The position numbers were made by a program, and so were the translations under genes. This document shows positions 7,576-19,976 of a DNA stretch of 64,000 nucleotides, piece by piece (position 1 is the first letter of the stretch; each line of letters opens with the position of its first letter). The stretch spans positions 558,001 to 622,000 of the forward strand of contig NZ_AP022671.1 of NCBI RefSeq assembly GCF_011405515.1. Reading direction: 5' to 3'. The notes beneath the pieces are model-generated. The model saw nothing but the letters and a program-made list of their open reading frames with translations, had not been told where the DNA came from and made no database searches. Source of the DNA: Nitrospira sp. KM1 (GTDB lineage Bacteria; Nitrospirota; Nitrospiria; Nitrospirales; Nitrospiraceae).

Positions 7576-10500
7576 GTGAGAATAGAACGGCGATTTACAC
7601 GTTCCGGACAAAGTCCCTACGAAGGCCTGAAGTTCGTGAAACGTTCGTCGGAAATCCGTAACCCCGACGGCTCGACCGTTTTCAAGCTCGATCAAATCGA
7701 CATCCCGGAGTCCTGGTCGCAATTGGCGATCGATATTCTCGCTCAAAAGTATTTCCGCAAAGCCGGTGTACCTCAACACGACGAGCGGGGGCTTCCGCTT
7801 ATCGGGGAAGATGGCAATCCCGTACGGGGAGGAGAACAGGATGCTCGTCAGGTGTTCGAACGACTTGCGGGATGCTGGACACACTGGGGGAAAGCGTACG
7901 GATATTTTAAGTCAGTCGAAGACAGCAGCGCGTTCCACGATGAACTTTGCTACATGTTGGCCTACCAAATGGCTGCGCCAAATTCGCCTCAATGGTTTAA
8001 CACGGGACTGCATTACGCCTACGGATTGTCCGGCCCCGCCCAAGGTCATTACTACGTAGATCCCAAGACACGCGAGGTCGTGAAAGCTGCGAATGCCTTC
8101 GAGCATCCGCAGCCTCACGCCTGTTTCATTCAGTCCATTGAAGACGATCTGGTGAATGAAAACGGCATCATGGATCTTTGGGTGCGAGAGGCGCGGTTGT
8201 TCAAATATGGGTCAGGAACGGGAACGAATTTTTCAAAGTTGCGTGGCGATGGCGAAGCGCTGTCAGGAGGAGGACGCTCGTCGGGTTTGATGTCGTTTCT
8301 CCGAATTGGTGACCGCGCCGCTGGAGCCATCAAGTCCGGAGGCACGACGAGGCGCGCCGCAAAGATGGTCTGCCTCGACCTGGATCACCCCGATATCGAG
8401 GAATTCATCGATTGGAAGGTAATCGAGGAACAGAAGGTTGCCGCCATGGTGACTGGATCAAAGATCTGCGCCCAACGTCTCAATGCGGTTCTCAAAGCCT
8501 GCCACGTGGTCGACTCCCACGGAACTCCGAAGATTGAAGTCGATCCGAAGTTGAATTCCATTCTGAAGGAGGCGTTGATTGCCGCACGCCGGGATACCGT
8601 CCCAGAGGCGTACATCCAACGCATGTTTTCCTATGCACAGCAAGGGTTCACACATTTCGTCTTCCATGAATACGATACCAATTGGGATGGGAAGGCATAC
8701 CAAACGGTCTCGGGACAAAACTCCAATAACAGCGTCCGCATCCCGAATGAATTTTTCACCGCGTTGGAAGCCGATGCTGACTGGCAACTCAAGCGCCGCA
8801 TCGACGGGAAGATCGCCAAATCGATTAAGGCCAGAGATCTCTGGGACCGCATCGCTTGGGCTGCCTGGATTTGTGCAGACCCCGGCACACAATACGACAC
8901 GACGATCAATGAGTGGCACACCTGTCCGGAAGACGGGCGCATCAATGCCTCCAACCCCTGCTCAGAATACATGTTCCTCGACGATACCGCGTGCAATCTG
9001 GCCTCTCTCAATCTAGCCCAGTTTTTTACTCCAGACGGCCAATTTGAACTCGAACACTTTCGTCATGCAGTACGTATCTGGACCATCGTTCTTGAAATCA
9101 GTGTGCTAATGGCTTCGTTTCCCAGTCGTTCCATAGCTGAAAAGAGCTACCAGTTCCGTACGCTCGGACTAGGCTATGCCAATCTGGGAACTATTCTGAT
9201 GCGCCAAGGCATTCCCTACGATTCTCCCCAGGCCATCGCTATTTGCGGCGCGCTGACCGCCATTATGACCGGAGAGGCCTATAGTGCCTCGGCCGAGATG
9301 GCTGCCGAACTTTCGCCATTTCCGGGCTTCACCAAGAACCGTGAATCCATGCTGCGCGTGATCCGCAATCATCGACGCGCGGCCTATCACGCTCCCGATG
9401 AAGAGTTCGAAGATCTTACCATCAGGCCGATGGGCATTCAGGCCGAACATTGCCCGCCGGATTTATTGATTGCCGCCCGAAGGGCTTGGGACCGCGCCCT
9501 CGAATTAGGGACGGCATACGGATACCGGAATGCTCAGGTGACCGTCATCGCACCCACCGGGACCATCGGCCTCGTCATGGATTGCGATACAACCGGGATT
9601 GAACCCGATTTCGCGTTGGTGAAGTTCAAGAAGTTGGCAGGAGGCGGGTACTTCAAGATCATCAATCAAAGCCTGCCGCCGGCTTTGAAATCATTGGGTT
9701 ACTCCGAATTGCAGGTGCAGGAGATCGTCAATTATTGTGTCGGGCGGCAGACGCTCCGCGGAGCGCCGTTCATCAATCACGACACATTGAAGCAGAAGGG
9801 ATTTGACGATGCGGCATTGGCCAGGATGGAAAGCGGGCTGGCGCAGGCTTTTGAAATTCAATTCTCTTTCAACAAGTATGTTCTCGGCGAGAGCTTCTGC
9901 CGAGAAAAGCTTGGACTGACGGACCTGCAGCTGGCTGAAGCAAATTTCAACATGCTGAAAGCGCTTGGATTTACACAGGAAGAAATCGCCGCTGCCAACG
10001 ACTACTGCTGTGGAACGATGACAGTGGAAGGAGCCCCGCATTTAAAGACCGAACACCTTCCAATCTTCGACTGCGCCAATCGATGCGGCCGGATCGGTCA
10101 GAGATACATCGCGGTCGATGCGCATATCCGGATGATGGCTGCCGCTCAACCTTTTATCAGTGGAGCGATCAGCAAAACCATCAATATGCCGGGAGATGCG
10201 TCGCTTGAAGATGTAAAGTCTGCGTATCTGTTCGCATGGAAGAGCATGGTGAAGGCTGTCGCACTGTATCGCGACGGTTCCAAGCTGAGCCAGCCCTTGT
10301 CGGCATCGACCGATACCGGCAAAGCTCTGGAAACACCGACTGAAGTGCTCGCAATCGCCGAAAAGATTACCGAGCGCGTCCTGGTGCGTTATCTCGCTAA
10401 ACGCCGTCCGCTTCCGACCAGACGAAACGGCTATACGCAAAAGGCCGTCATCGGCGGACATAAATTGTATCTCCGGACCGGTGAATATGAAGACGGTACG

Positions 10501-11121
10501 GTCGGAGAGATTTTTCTCGACATGCACAAAGAAGGGGCGGCCTTCCGCAGCTTGATGAATTGTTTTGCCATCGCCATCTCGTTAGGATTACAGCACGGCG
10601 TGCCATTAGAGGAATTCGTCGAGGCATTCGTCTTCACACGATTCGAGCCCAACGGACCGGTCAAACTGAATGACCGCATCAAAATGTCAACGTCGATCAT
10701 CGACTATATTTTCCGAGAGCTGGCCATCACCTATCTGGATCGATACGACCTCGCTCAGGTAAGAGAAGAAGATCTCCGTATGGATTCGATGAAAAAGGAC
10801 GAGCAGGACCCGGAGTGCTCAGATGAAGAGGCGGACCCTCAGACTCTCGCATCTTCAATCAATACTGATGTCTTTCCGTCCCGTCACGGGATGACGCCTT
10901 CACGTCATGGAGGAAACGGACACGTCAATGGCACCGGTAACGTCGCGCACAAACTTGAATTGAAGCGAGAAACCATCACGTACACGACGGAAGCCGTCAA
11001 GATCGCCAGATTGCAGGGATACGAGGGAGATCCGTGTCAAGGTTGCAACGAATTTAAGCTCGTGAGAAACGGTACGTGCCTCAAATGCATGGGCTGCGGA
11101 GCGACGAGCGGGTGCTCTTAA
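7576..11121 (+). CDS. nrdJ: adenosylcobalamin-dependent ribonucleotide reductase (class II)
   Basis: Reduces ribonucleotides to deoxyribonucleotides with vitamin B12 as radical source, independent of oxygen. The 1181-residue length matches the long bacterial class II enzymes. It has the N-P-C-S-E active-site motif near residue 460 (radical-carrying cysteine and general base), the phosphate-binding P-T-G-T-I-G-L segment near residue 655, and a C-terminal zinc-ribbon-like cysteine cluster (1154, 1157, 1168, 1171, 1174, 1180) that also holds the redox-shuttle cysteines. The GTG start at 7576 follows a strong GGAGGAG. Preceded by NrdR and DnaA-like sites. Confidence 0.95.
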   Translation: MRIERRFTRSGQSPYEGLKFVKRSSEIRNPDGSTVFKLDQIDIPESWSQLAIDILAQKYFRKAGVPQHDERGLPLIGEDGNPVRGGEQDARQVFERLAGCWTHWGKAYGYFKSVEDSSAFHDELCYMLAYQMAAPNSPQWFNTGLHYAYGLSGPAQGHYYVDPKTREVVKAANAFEHPQPHACFIQSIEDDLVNENGIMDLWVREARLFKYGSGTGTNFSKLRGDGEALSGGGRSSGLMSFLRIGDRAAGAIKSGGTTRRAAKMVCLDLDHPDIEEFIDWKVIEEQKVAAMVTGSKICAQRLNAVLKACHVVDSHGTPKIEVDPKLNSILKEALIAARRDTVPEAYIQRMFSYAQQGFTHFVFHEYDTNWDGKAYQTVSGQNSNNSVRIPNEFFTALEADADWQLKRRIDGKIAKSIKARDLWDRIAWAAWICADPGTQYDTTINEWHTCPEDGRINASNPCSEYMFLDDTACNLASLNLAQFFTPDGQFELEHFRHAVRIWTIVLEISVLMASFPSRSIAEKSYQFRTLGLGYANLGTILMRQGIPYDSPQAIAICGALTAIMTGEAYSASAEMAAELSPFPGFTKNRESMLRVIRNHRRAAYHAPDEEFEDLTIRPMGIQAEHCPPDLLIAARRAWDRALELGTAYGYRNAQVTVIAPTGTIGLVMDCDTTGIEPDFALVKFKKLAGGGYFKIINQSLPPALKSLGYSELQVQEIVNYCVGRQTLRGAPFINHDTLKQKGFDDAALARMESGLAQAFEIQFSFNKYVLGESFCREKLGLTDLQLAEANFNMLKALGFTQEEIAAANDYCCGTMTVEGAPHLKTEHLPIFDCANRCGRIGQRYIAVDAHIRMMAAAQPFISGAISKTINMPGDASLEDVKSAYLFAWKSMVKAVALYRDGSKLSQPLSASTDTGKALETPTEVLAIAEKITERVLVRYLAKRRPLPTRRNGYTQKAVIGGHKLYLRTGEYEDGTVGEIFLDMHKEGAAFRSLMNCFAIAISLGLQHGVPLEEFVEAFVFTRFEPNGPVKLNDRIKMSTSIIDYIFRELAITYLDRYDLAQVREEDLRMDSMKKDEQDPECSDEEADPQTLASSINTDVFPSRHGMTPSRHGGNGHVNGTGNVAHKLELKRETITYTTEAVKIARLQGYEGDPCQGCNEFKLVRNGTCLKCMGCGATSGCS

Positions 11122-11291
11122 TTTTATGGAGCCTGCCCATGAACTCTCCCATCAGGGGATCGATCTACCCGTGACGACCAAATACTTCTCATCACAGGCC
11201 ACTCTTCACACATCCTTGGAACGAGAACTGTCGTCTACTATGCCCGTTTCTGTACAGCTGCCCAAACCATCGATGTCACGGAGACACCCTT

Positions 11292-11702
11292 ATGCCTACT
11301 ACCACCCAGCTGGTTATTAGCGGACAGAGTAAACCCGGCGCTATTGCTCAAGTCGCAGCCGTTCTCGGTTCGGCCGGCGTCAATATAAAGTCATTCTCAG
11401 CTCCGGAGGTCACTGGCACAGGGAAGCTCAGACTTCTTGTCGCGGATATTGAAGGAGCCCGCACCGCTCTCAAGGCGGCAAAAATTAAATTCACGGAAGA
11501 AATCGCACTTCTCTTGAGCCTGGAGAACAAACCGGGGGCTTTGAATAAAGTCGCCGATCTGTTGACCCAAGCTCGTATCAATATTCGTTGCGGGTATTGT
11601 ACGCCATCCAGAGAAGGCAAGAGGGCAATCGTCGTGTTAACGGTCTCGAATACGGAGAAAGCACTGTCGGTGTTGCGGGGCCAATCGCTTGACGCATTTT
11701 GA
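11292..11702 (+). CDS. double ACT-domain protein
   Basis: A 136-residue protein made of two ACT-type ligand-binding domains: the first (about 5-65) has K-P-G-A-I-A-Q-V-A-A-V-L and V-N-I-K-S-F, the second (about 72-132) has K-P-G-A-L-N-K-V-A-D-L-L and I-N-I-R-C-G-Y. ACT domains bind amino acids or similar small molecules and control metabolic enzymes. With no enzyme domain attached it is probably a stand-alone regulator. The ribosome binding site is CGGAG. The 166 bases between nrdJ and this gene hold nothing I can support. Confidence 0.8.
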   Translation: MPTTTQLVISGQSKPGAIAQVAAVLGSAGVNIKSFSAPEVTGTGKLRLLVADIEGARTALKAAKIKFTEEIALLLSLENKPGALNKVADLLTQARINIRCGYCTPSREGKRAIVVLTVSNTEKALSVLRGQSLDAF

Positions 11703-12381
11703 TGCCTCCGACGGTGCCTTTCTTATTAATTACCGGTTTCGTTCGCTATGCCTGCTTCTGCTCTGTATCCTGACCGCCTCCTGTACCAGTCCTGCTCCAA
11801 AACCAACATATTTTCCAGGATATCCCATCGGATATGTCGAACGTGGCGTCGCCTCATGGTACGGACCTGGCTTTCACGGAAATAAGACGGCCAACGGAGA
11901 GGTTTACGACATGCATCAGTTGACGGCTGCCCATAGGACTTTGCCGTTGGGATCAATTGCCATAGTACGTTCTCCCGCCACCGACCGGCAGATTACTGTT
12001 CGGATCAACGATCGAGGACCATTCGCCAGAGGCCGCATCCTGGACCTCTCGTTGGCCGGCGCCCAAGCGTTAGGAATGGTCGGGAGCGGCACGGCCCAGG
12101 TGGAACTTCGCGTCATCGGATTTAAGGGACGTGCCGACCATATGGGGGCGCTACGGGTGCAAATCGGGGCATTTGCCGATCAAAATAACGCTCTAATCCT
12201 ATTGGAACGTGCCAGGAGAATCTATTTTCCAGGACGTATACAAGCTGTTGAATTGACTGAAGGACGCCGCTTTAGAGTGCAGGTAGGAGAGTTCAGGAGT
12301 GAGCAGCAAGCAGAAGCGGCGGCCTCCAAACTCGAATCGGAACTGGGGACTCAGTCATTTATCTTCCGAGACGACGGCTAG
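11689..12381 (+). CDS. rlpA: RlpA-like lipoprotein (septal lytic transglycosylase family)
   Basis: An N-terminal hydrophobic segment ends in the lipobox L-T-A-S-C (Cys32). The double-psi beta-barrel follows (about 45-140) with G-V-A-S-W-Y-G and the catalytic-type G-x-x-T-A-N-G-E and R-I-N-D-R-G-P-F motifs; a SPOR domain (about 150-228) closes the protein and should bind denuded peptidoglycan at the septum. RlpA enzymes cut peptidoglycan strands lacking stem peptides. The only in-frame start near the signal sequence is TTG at 11689, which overlaps the ACT gene by 14 bases, so the exact start is uncertain. Confidence 0.85.
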   Translation: MTHFDASDGAFLINYRFRSLCLLLLCILTASCTSPAPKPTYFPGYPIGYVERGVASWYGPGFHGNKTANGEVYDMHQLTAAHRTLPLGSIAIVRSPATDRQITVRINDRGPFARGRILDLSLAGAQALGMVGSGTAQVELRVIGFKGRADHMGALRVQIGAFADQNNALILLERARRIYFPGRIQAVELTEGRRFRVQVGEFRSEQQAEAAASKLESELGTQSFIFRDDG

Positions 12382-12423
12382 TACCGAATTGCGAATAAGG
12401 CCATATTCCGCTTAGATATGTTA

Positions 12424-12452
12424 CAACCGCTTGATTTAACGGTTGGTTTTTT
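12424..12452 (+). terminator. Rho-independent terminator after rlpA
   Basis: CAACCG (12424-12429) and CGGTTG (12440-12445) form a stem with a 10-base loop, followed by G and six T. It lies 42 bases after the rlpA stop and ends the nrdJ-side transcript. The remaining bases up to 12646 show no gene. Confidence 0.7.
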
Positions 12453-12646
12453 CGATGTCCTTGCCCACTGTAGAGTCGTATGATAAAGGTATTCTGCAAT
12501 GGATACCGGCCCAATAGGTCCCTACGAAGTTCCGGTCCCATCCAGCTTTGCTCGCTACCAACCTCAGGAAAGGGAAAAGCCTCTCATTCCAGTCAGGCTC
12601 TCCCGACAGATCCATACAATCGCTCGTCCATAGCCGATTCTGCCAA

Positions 12647-13930
12647 ATGGATATTTTCATCCTATTAGGTCTTATCGTTCTTTCCGCCATCATCTCAACG
12701 GCCGAGATCGGCTTCTTTTCCGTCAACGAGACCAAACTCAGGGCCTTGGCGCAGAACGACAATGCCAGGGCAAAAATGGCTCTTCGGTTGAGAAGCGACC
12801 CTCAAAAACTCCTCTCTACCATCCTTGTTGGAGACCGGCTGGTGGGGACAGCCATTCCCATGTACGCAACGTTCCTGACTTTGAATACCTATGGGGCCGA
12901 TCGCACGTTTTTTGATGATACTATTGCCGTCGTCGTGGGGCTTCTAACTTTCGTGCTCCTCGTATCTGTCGATGTGGTTCCGAAGACTCTGGCCGCTAAA
13001 TTCGCGGTGCCGGTTACGCTGAACATGTCTTATCCGGTTTACGGAGTCCAACTGCTGCTCAAGCCCGTCCTCGCCATCATGGTCCCCTTTATCCATAAAT
13101 TGACCGGCGGCAAAGGCCTCACCCTGCCATTGGTCACAGAAGAAGAACTGAAAATCATGCTGGACGAGGGTGGTAAAGCGGGTGCCATCGAAGTGGAAAA
13201 GGTAAAGATGATCAAGAACGTCTTCCAACTGAAAGACATTACCGCAGAAGACGCCATGACTCCCCGACTGTACGTCTTCTCTCTCGACGGAAATCTCCGC
13301 CTTAGGGAAGCGCGGGATCTCTTATACAATTCCAAATATTCAAGGATTCCGATCTATGACGGTACCCTGGATAACATCACCGGCATTCTTTACAAGACAA
13401 GGGCGCTAACGGAACTGTCCAAGGGCGTGATGGATTCGAAGTTGAGGGATATTGCATATCCTGCGCTGTTCGTTCCGGCCGGTAAAACGGCCGACGACCT
13501 CATGAAACAGTTTCAGCAGGATAAACGGCACATGGCAGTCGTCGTGAATGAATTCGGCGGAGTCATGGGAATCGTCACGTTGGAAGACCTGTTGGAAGAA
13601 GTTGTCGGTGAAATCATGGATGAAACCGACATTACCGAAGACTTAATCAAACGAATTGGAAAGAACCACATTTTGGTGCATGGACGAACTGAAGTTCGTA
13701 AGGTGAACGATTTCCTGAAGGTCGACTTGGGAGATGAAGCGGTCACGATCAGTGGATTGATTCAACAGGAGCTCGGCCGCATCCCAAAAGTCGGGGAGGA
13801 AGTGAGGATCGGTCATTGCAGAATCTTGATTCACGAGGCGGAGCCCCGCTCGATACGAAGCGTTCAGATCTTCAAGGATGAAAAGGCTCCCGTGCCGGTC
13901 GAAGCGCCAAACTACAATCTTGTCGGATAG
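12647..13930 (+). CDS. CorC/HlyC-type membrane protein (CNNM/DUF21 + CBS pair)
   Basis: The frame is open from 12548, but the ATG at 12647 starts directly before the first membrane helix and is preferred, giving 427 residues. Order: DUF21 membrane domain with about four helices (1-190, containing S-T-A-E-I-G-F-F-S), a CBS pair (about 205-335, M-T-P-R-L and N-S-K-Y-S-R-I-P-I-Y), and a CorC_HlyC domain (about 345-425). Members are linked to magnesium/cobalt efflux or homeostasis and were once annotated as haemolysins. The stop lies 4 bases from the end of convergent ligA. Confidence 0.85.
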   Translation: MDIFILLGLIVLSAIISTAEIGFFSVNETKLRALAQNDNARAKMALRLRSDPQKLLSTILVGDRLVGTAIPMYATFLTLNTYGADRTFFDDTIAVVVGLLTFVLLVSVDVVPKTLAAKFAVPVTLNMSYPVYGVQLLLKPVLAIMVPFIHKLTGGKGLTLPLVTEEELKIMLDEGGKAGAIEVEKVKMIKNVFQLKDITAEDAMTPRLYVFSLDGNLRLREARDLLYNSKYSRIPIYDGTLDNITGILYKTRALTELSKGVMDSKLRDIAYPALFVPAGKTADDLMKQFQQDKRHMAVVVNEFGGVMGIVTLEDLLEEVVGEIMDETDITEDLIKRIGKNHILVHGRTEVRKVNDFLKVDLGDEAVTISGLIQQELGRIPKVGEEVRIGHCRILIHEAEPRSIRSVQIFKDEKAPVPVEAPNYNLVG

Positions 13931-13934
13931 CAAC

Positions 13935-15947
<2,013 letters not shown>

Positions 15948-16079
15948 CTATCGACGGCTGGACAGGATACAGGCTTTGCAGGCATCTGCGGGGGTCATTG
16001 CACCTGAGCATGAGTGGAACCGTGCGGAACCTAACATGTGTTTCACAGAGGGTCAAACTTCAAAATAGCCCTATTCGCT

Positions 16080-16108
16080 TTGACTTTCGCCGCGTTAGCC
16101 ATTATTCT
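16080..16108 (+). promoter_or_regulatory. predicted sigma-70 promoter of the lysM-trp operon
   Basis: TTGACT (16080-16085) and TATTCT (16103-16108) are separated by exactly 17 bases. It lies about 95 bases before the LysM lipoprotein gene, whose transcript would run into trpE nine bases after its stop. I see no Trp-rich leader peptide or attenuator. Confidence 0.5.
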
Positions 16109-16204
16109 ACCAACCCTGCCTGCTGAAAACGGACCTTCTTGTTCGCAACACGAATCCATATCCGGCAGGTCAAATGGGCCACGTCGGTCGAGGAGGAGGA
16201 ATTC

Positions 16205-16852
16205 ATGAAGACGAGAGAAGCGAAGTTGGCGAAATCTTGGGCGATGGTAAGGGTCATCCCTCTGCTCTGCGGGGGAATCATCCTGAATGGTTGCGTCTTA
16301 AACGAAAAATATGAAGCTGAGAAAGCGCGCAGTCTAAATTTTCAGCGGCTACTCGCTCAGGAAGAAAAACGAACGGCCGAGTTGGACAATGAGGTCAAGC
16401 GTTCAAAAAAAGAATTGGTGGAATACGAGACCAGAAACCGTGAATTGACTGCGCAGGTACAGGCAGTCCGTGAACAGATGAGTCGTGTGCAGGAGGAAGC
16501 CGACGCTGTCAAGGAAGCCTCTCTGCTGGAACGCAAGGCCAAGGGTGACATGAAACGTGCCACTGCTCCTGTCATGAAGAAGTCTCCCGCAACGGAGCCA
16601 GGTGGTATGTCTGATGTTCTTGGTACTTCGTCCTTTGGATTGTCCGATAGCCCATCGGCCACGGACTCTCCAGAATCAAGCGCCATGGCATCAGGTTCCG
16701 GGACCCCAAATGTGCATATCGTGAAACCCGGTGAGACATTGTATCGTATTAGCCGTCGCTACGGCGTAAAGGTCGAGCTGCTGCGTAAATGGAACAAGCT
16801 GCAGGACGACCTCCTTGAAGTAGGTCAAAAGTTAATCGTCGGTCAGGAGTAG
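16205..16852 (+). CDS. LysM-domain lipoprotein with coiled coil
   Basis: The ATG at 16205 follows a very strong GAGGAGGA, giving 215 residues. A basic N-terminus and hydrophobic helix end in the lipobox I-L-N-G-C. A long charged coiled coil follows (about 30-115), then a serine/proline-rich linker and a C-terminal LysM domain (about 168-213: V-K-P-G-E-T-L-Y-R-I-S-R-R-Y-G-V) that should bind peptidoglycan. It probably ties the membrane to the wall. It precedes trpE by 9 bases and seems to head the trp operon although it has no obvious role in tryptophan synthesis. Confidence 0.85.
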   Translation: MKTREAKLAKSWAMVRVIPLLCGGIILNGCVLNEKYEAEKARSLNFQRLLAQEEKRTAELDNEVKRSKKELVEYETRNRELTAQVQAVREQMSRVQEEADAVKEASLLERKAKGDMKRATAPVMKKSPATEPGGMSDVLGTSSFGLSDSPSATDSPESSAMASGSGTPNVHIVKPGETLYRISRRYGVKVELLRKWNKLQDDLLEVGQKLIVGQE

Positions 16853-16861
16853 ACATCGACC

Positions 16862-18358
16862 GTGGCCTCCCGTCAGTACTCATTGAGTCTTGACCAATTC
16901 CGCGTCTACGCGCGAGAGGGGAATCTCATTCCCTTGTACCGGGAAATTCTCGCGGACTACGAGACACCAGTCTCGGCATTTGCCAAGATCGATCACGGGC
17001 CTTCTGCGTATTTATTGGAAAGTATCGAGGGGGGAGAGAAATGGGCCAGGTATTCGTTCCTGGGCAGCGGCTCTCCGGTCGTCATCTACGAAGATCACGG
17101 GGATTTGATTCAGCTCAGGGGCAAGCATAAGAAGCGGATTCCCAGTCGAGGGAATCCGCTCGAACGACTCCGGGAGCTGATGCAAAGCTATCGACCTGTC
17201 ACGGTTCCTGATTTACCGAGGTTCGTCGGTGGCGCGGTCGGGTATTTGAGTTATGACATCGTTCGCACATTTGAAGGTCTTCCTCGAAGGCAAAAAGATC
17301 ATATCAACTTACCCGACTTTGCATTTCTGCTTACCGATACGCTGCTCATCTTTGACAACGTCGCGCAGAAGATCAAAGTCGTCGCAAACGCTCACGTGGT
17401 CTCGAGCGGTGAGCGTGGCATCAAACAGGCTTATCGAACGGCTACAGAACGTATCGAGCGCATGATTGCTCGTTTGCGTCGTCCGCTTCGTCGATCGAGA
17501 CCTCACCGTCGTCGCAAGCCGATTTCGTTCACATCCAATGTCGGCAAGGACGACTTCGAAAAAATGGTCACCCGCACCAAGGAGTACATCCGGGCCGGCG
17601 ACGTCGTCCAAGCGGTGCTCTCCCAACGTTGGGAAACCAACGTCCAGGCCCCGCCGCTACAGCTGTACCGTGCGCTGCGGGTCGTCAATCCCTCTCCATA
17701 TATGTATTACCTCCGGGTGGCCGGGGTCGAACTCGTTGGTTCGTCGCCCGAAACGCTCGTCAGGTGCGAAGACGGGGTCATTTCGGTCAGACCCATCGCG
17801 GGGACGCGTCGTCGAGGCACTACACCTGAAGAAGATCAACAATTGGAGCGGCGTCTTCTCGCCGACGAGAAGGAACGGGCTGAACATGTCATGCTCGTCG
17901 ACCTGGGAAGAAACGACGCAGGGCGAACTGCCGTTCCCGGGTCCGTCACAGTGGACGCCCTCATGCATGTTGAACGCTACTCACACGTGATGCATTTGGT
18001 CTCGAACATCACGGCGAAGCTCGAAGAGTCCAAAACGTCGTACGATGTTCTACGGGCCTGTTTTCCAGCCGGAACCGTTTCCGGGGCGCCAAAAATCAGG
18101 GCGATGGAGATTATCGATGAATTGGAACCCACGAGACGGGGACCTTATGCCGGCGCGGTGGGCTATTTCAGCTTTTCGGGAAATATGGACATGTGCATCA
18201 ATATCAGGACGGTCGTGATCAAAAACCATCAAGCCTTCGTGCAAGCCGGAGCCGGTATTGTCGCCGACTCCAATCCGGAATACGAATATGAAGAAACCTG
18301 CAACAAGGCCCGTGCGATGATGAAGGCGATTGAACTGGCCGAGCAGGGATTGGAATAG
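16862..18358 (+). CDS. trpE: anthranilate synthase component I
   Basis: Makes anthranilate from chorismate with ammonia supplied by TrpG; first committed step of tryptophan synthesis. The 498-residue protein has the N-terminal domain with L-L-E-S (feedback tryptophan site) and the chorismate-binding C-terminal half with G-D-V-V-Q-A-V-L-S-Q-R, P-I-A-G-T-R-R-R-G and the late F-P-A-G-T-V-S-G-A-P-K-I-R-A-M-E-I-I block. Start is GTG at 16862. A basic linker (about 199-220, rich in R and H) between domains is longer than usual. Confidence 0.95.
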   Translation: MASRQYSLSLDQFRVYAREGNLIPLYREILADYETPVSAFAKIDHGPSAYLLESIEGGEKWARYSFLGSGSPVVIYEDHGDLIQLRGKHKKRIPSRGNPLERLRELMQSYRPVTVPDLPRFVGGAVGYLSYDIVRTFEGLPRRQKDHINLPDFAFLLTDTLLIFDNVAQKIKVVANAHVVSSGERGIKQAYRTATERIERMIARLRRPLRRSRPHRRRKPISFTSNVGKDDFEKMVTRTKEYIRAGDVVQAVLSQRWETNVQAPPLQLYRALRVVNPSPYMYYLRVAGVELVGSSPETLVRCEDGVISVRPIAGTRRRGTTPEEDQQLERRLLADEKERAEHVMLVDLGRNDAGRTAVPGSVTVDALMHVERYSHVMHLVSNITAKLEESKTSYDVLRACFPAGTVSGAPKIRAMEIIDELEPTRRGPYAGAVGYFSFSGNMDMCINIRTVVIKNHQAFVQAGAGIVADSNPEYEYEETCNKARAMMKAIELAEQGLE

Positions 18359-18376
18359 CGACTTCGCGATAACGTC

Positions 18377-18943
18377 ATGCTACTGATGATCGACAACTAC
18401 GATTCATTTACGTACAACCTCGTGCAGTATTTCGGCGAGCTCGGGGAAGAGGTCAAAGTCTTCAGAAACGACAAAATCACGGTCGAACAGATCATCGGCA
18501 TGCGCCCGACACGCATTGTCATTTCCCCCGGTCCCTGTACGCCGAAGGAGGCCGGAGTCTCCATTGAGACCATCACGTACTTCTCAGGCAAGTTACCAGT
18601 GCTAGGAGTTTGTCTGGGACATCAGTCTCTCGCGATGGCGTTTGGAGGGGAAGTCGTGCGGGCGGAACGGCTGATGCATGGAAAGACTTCCAAAATTCAA
18701 CACGACGGCAAAACACTGTTCCGAAAGCTGCCCAACCCGTTCGAGGCGACACGCTATCATTCACTCATCGTCCGTCGCGACACGCTACCGTCCTGCTTCG
18801 AGGTTTCAGCGGAAACCGCCGATGGTGAAATCATGGGTATTCGTCATAAGTCCCTTGGCGTCGAGGGAGTCCAATTCCACCCGGAATCCATTCTCACGAC
18901 TTCAGGGAAAGATCTCCTGCGTAATTTCCTGACACTCTCCTAA
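18377..18943 (+). CDS. trpG: anthranilate/aminodeoxychorismate synthase glutaminase component
   Basis: Class I glutamine amidotransferase that supplies ammonia to TrpE, and possibly also to PabB. The 188-residue protein has [10 protein letters not shown] at the start, the oxyanion strand S-P-G-P-C-T-P, the nucleophile in G-V-C-L-G-H-Q and the H-P-E-S catalytic pair near the end. Lies 18 bases after trpE. Confidence 0.95.
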   Translation: MLLMIDNYDSFTYNLVQYFGELGEEVKVFRNDKITVEQIIGMRPTRIVISPGPCTPKEAGVSIETITYFSGKLPVLGVCLGHQSLAMAFGGEVVRAERLMHGKTSKIQHDGKTLFRKLPNPFEATRYHSLIVRRDTLPSCFEVSAETADGEIMGIRHKSLGVEGVQFHPESILTTSGKDLLRNFLTLS

Positions 18944-18962
18944 ATCCGGTGGTTTCATCCCA

Positions 18963-19976
18963 ATGATTAAAGACGCGATTGCCAAACTGGCTGACCGCCT
19001 GTCCTTAACAGAAAAAGAAGCCGAGTCGGTCATGGACGAAATCATGGACGGGGAGGCGACTCCTGTTCAAATCGCGGCCTATCTCATGGGCCTTCGTCTC
19101 AAGGGAGAAACCGTAGAGGAAATTGCCGGATCGGTCTCCGCCATGCGGAATCGTGCGGTCCGACTCGTCATTGGGGACCCGCTCGTCATCGACACCTGCG
19201 GAACCGGAGGCGATGGTCGCCACTCCTTCAACATCTCGACTACCAGCGCGTTCGTCGTCGCCGCCGCTGGCCTGACCGTGGCGAAACATGGCAATCGTTC
19301 GGTCTCATCAAAATGCGGCAGCGCCGATGTCTTATCGGCCTTGGGTCTGAACATCGACCTTCAACCGGATCGCGTGGCCGATTGCATCAACGAGGTCGGC
19401 ATTGGGTTTCTTTTCGCTCCGCTCTATCACGGGGCCATGAAGCATTGTGCCGGCCCGCGTCAGGAGTTGGGAGTGCGGACCCTGTTGAACGTCATGGGCC
19501 CGTTGACCAATCCGGCAGGGGCCGCCATCCAAGTCATCGGCGTCTACGAACCCAGGCTCACTGAACTCTTGGGAAAAGTGCTGATGCATCTCGGGTCTCA
19601 GCATTGCTTTGTCGTTCACGGTACGGATGGATTGGATGAAATTACGTTGACGGACCGAACCCTGGTTGCCGAAGCCAAAGGCGGGGTGCTCTCCAATTAT
19701 GTCATCAGCCCCTCGGAATTCGGATTGACTCCTGTGGCCGGACGCGAATTTGGTGGCGGCACCCCCCAAGACAATGCGGCTATCACCAGAGAGATTCTGC
19801 ATGGACGAAAAGGACCGCGGCGCGACGTGGTGTGCCTGAATGCGGCCCCGGCCCTGGTCGCCGGACGAAAAGTCAAAACGCTCCAAGATGGATTTGTGCT
19901 TGCCGGACAGATGATCGATTCAGGAGCCGCGGCCGAGAAACTGGCTCGCCTGGTGGCTTTTTCTCGGAAGGGATGA
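18963..19976 (+). CDS. trpD: anthranilate phosphoribosyltransferase
   Basis: Attaches phosphoribosyl from PRPP to anthranilate. 337 residues, with the PRPP-binding D-T-C-G-T-G-G-D-G motif, K-H-G-N-R-S-V-S-S-K-C-G-S-A-D-V and R-T-L-L-N-V-M-G-P-L-T-N-P, all diagnostic. Its stop overlaps the ATG of trpC (ATGA). Confidence 0.96.
   Translation: MIKDAIAKLADRLSLTEKEAESVMDEIMDGEATPVQIAAYLMGLRLKGETVEEIAGSVSAMRNRAVRLVIGDPLVIDTCGTGGDGRHSFNISTTSAFVVAAAGLTVAKHGNRSVSSKCGSADVLSALGLNIDLQPDRVADCINEVGIGFLFAPLYHGAMKHCAGPRQELGVRTLLNVMGPLTNPAGAAIQVIGVYEPRLTELLGKVLMHLGSQHCFVVHGTDGLDEITLTDRTLVAEAKGGVLSNYVISPSEFGLTPVAGREFGGGTPQDNAAITREILHGRKGPRRDVVCLNAAPALVAGRKVKTLQDGFVLAGQMIDSGAAAEKLARLVAFSRKG

Noticed and set aside
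11126-11320. 64-codon frame after nrdJ
   Set aside because: No clear ribosome binding site, overlaps the ACT gene start, unremarkable sequence.
16080-16204. Trp leader peptide or T-box before the trp operon
   Set aside because: No short frame with adjacent Trp codons and no T-box-like sequence could be seen.
19832-19972. N-terminal extension of trpC
   Set aside because: Lies within trpD in another frame; the ATG overlapping the trpD stop gives the normal trpC length.
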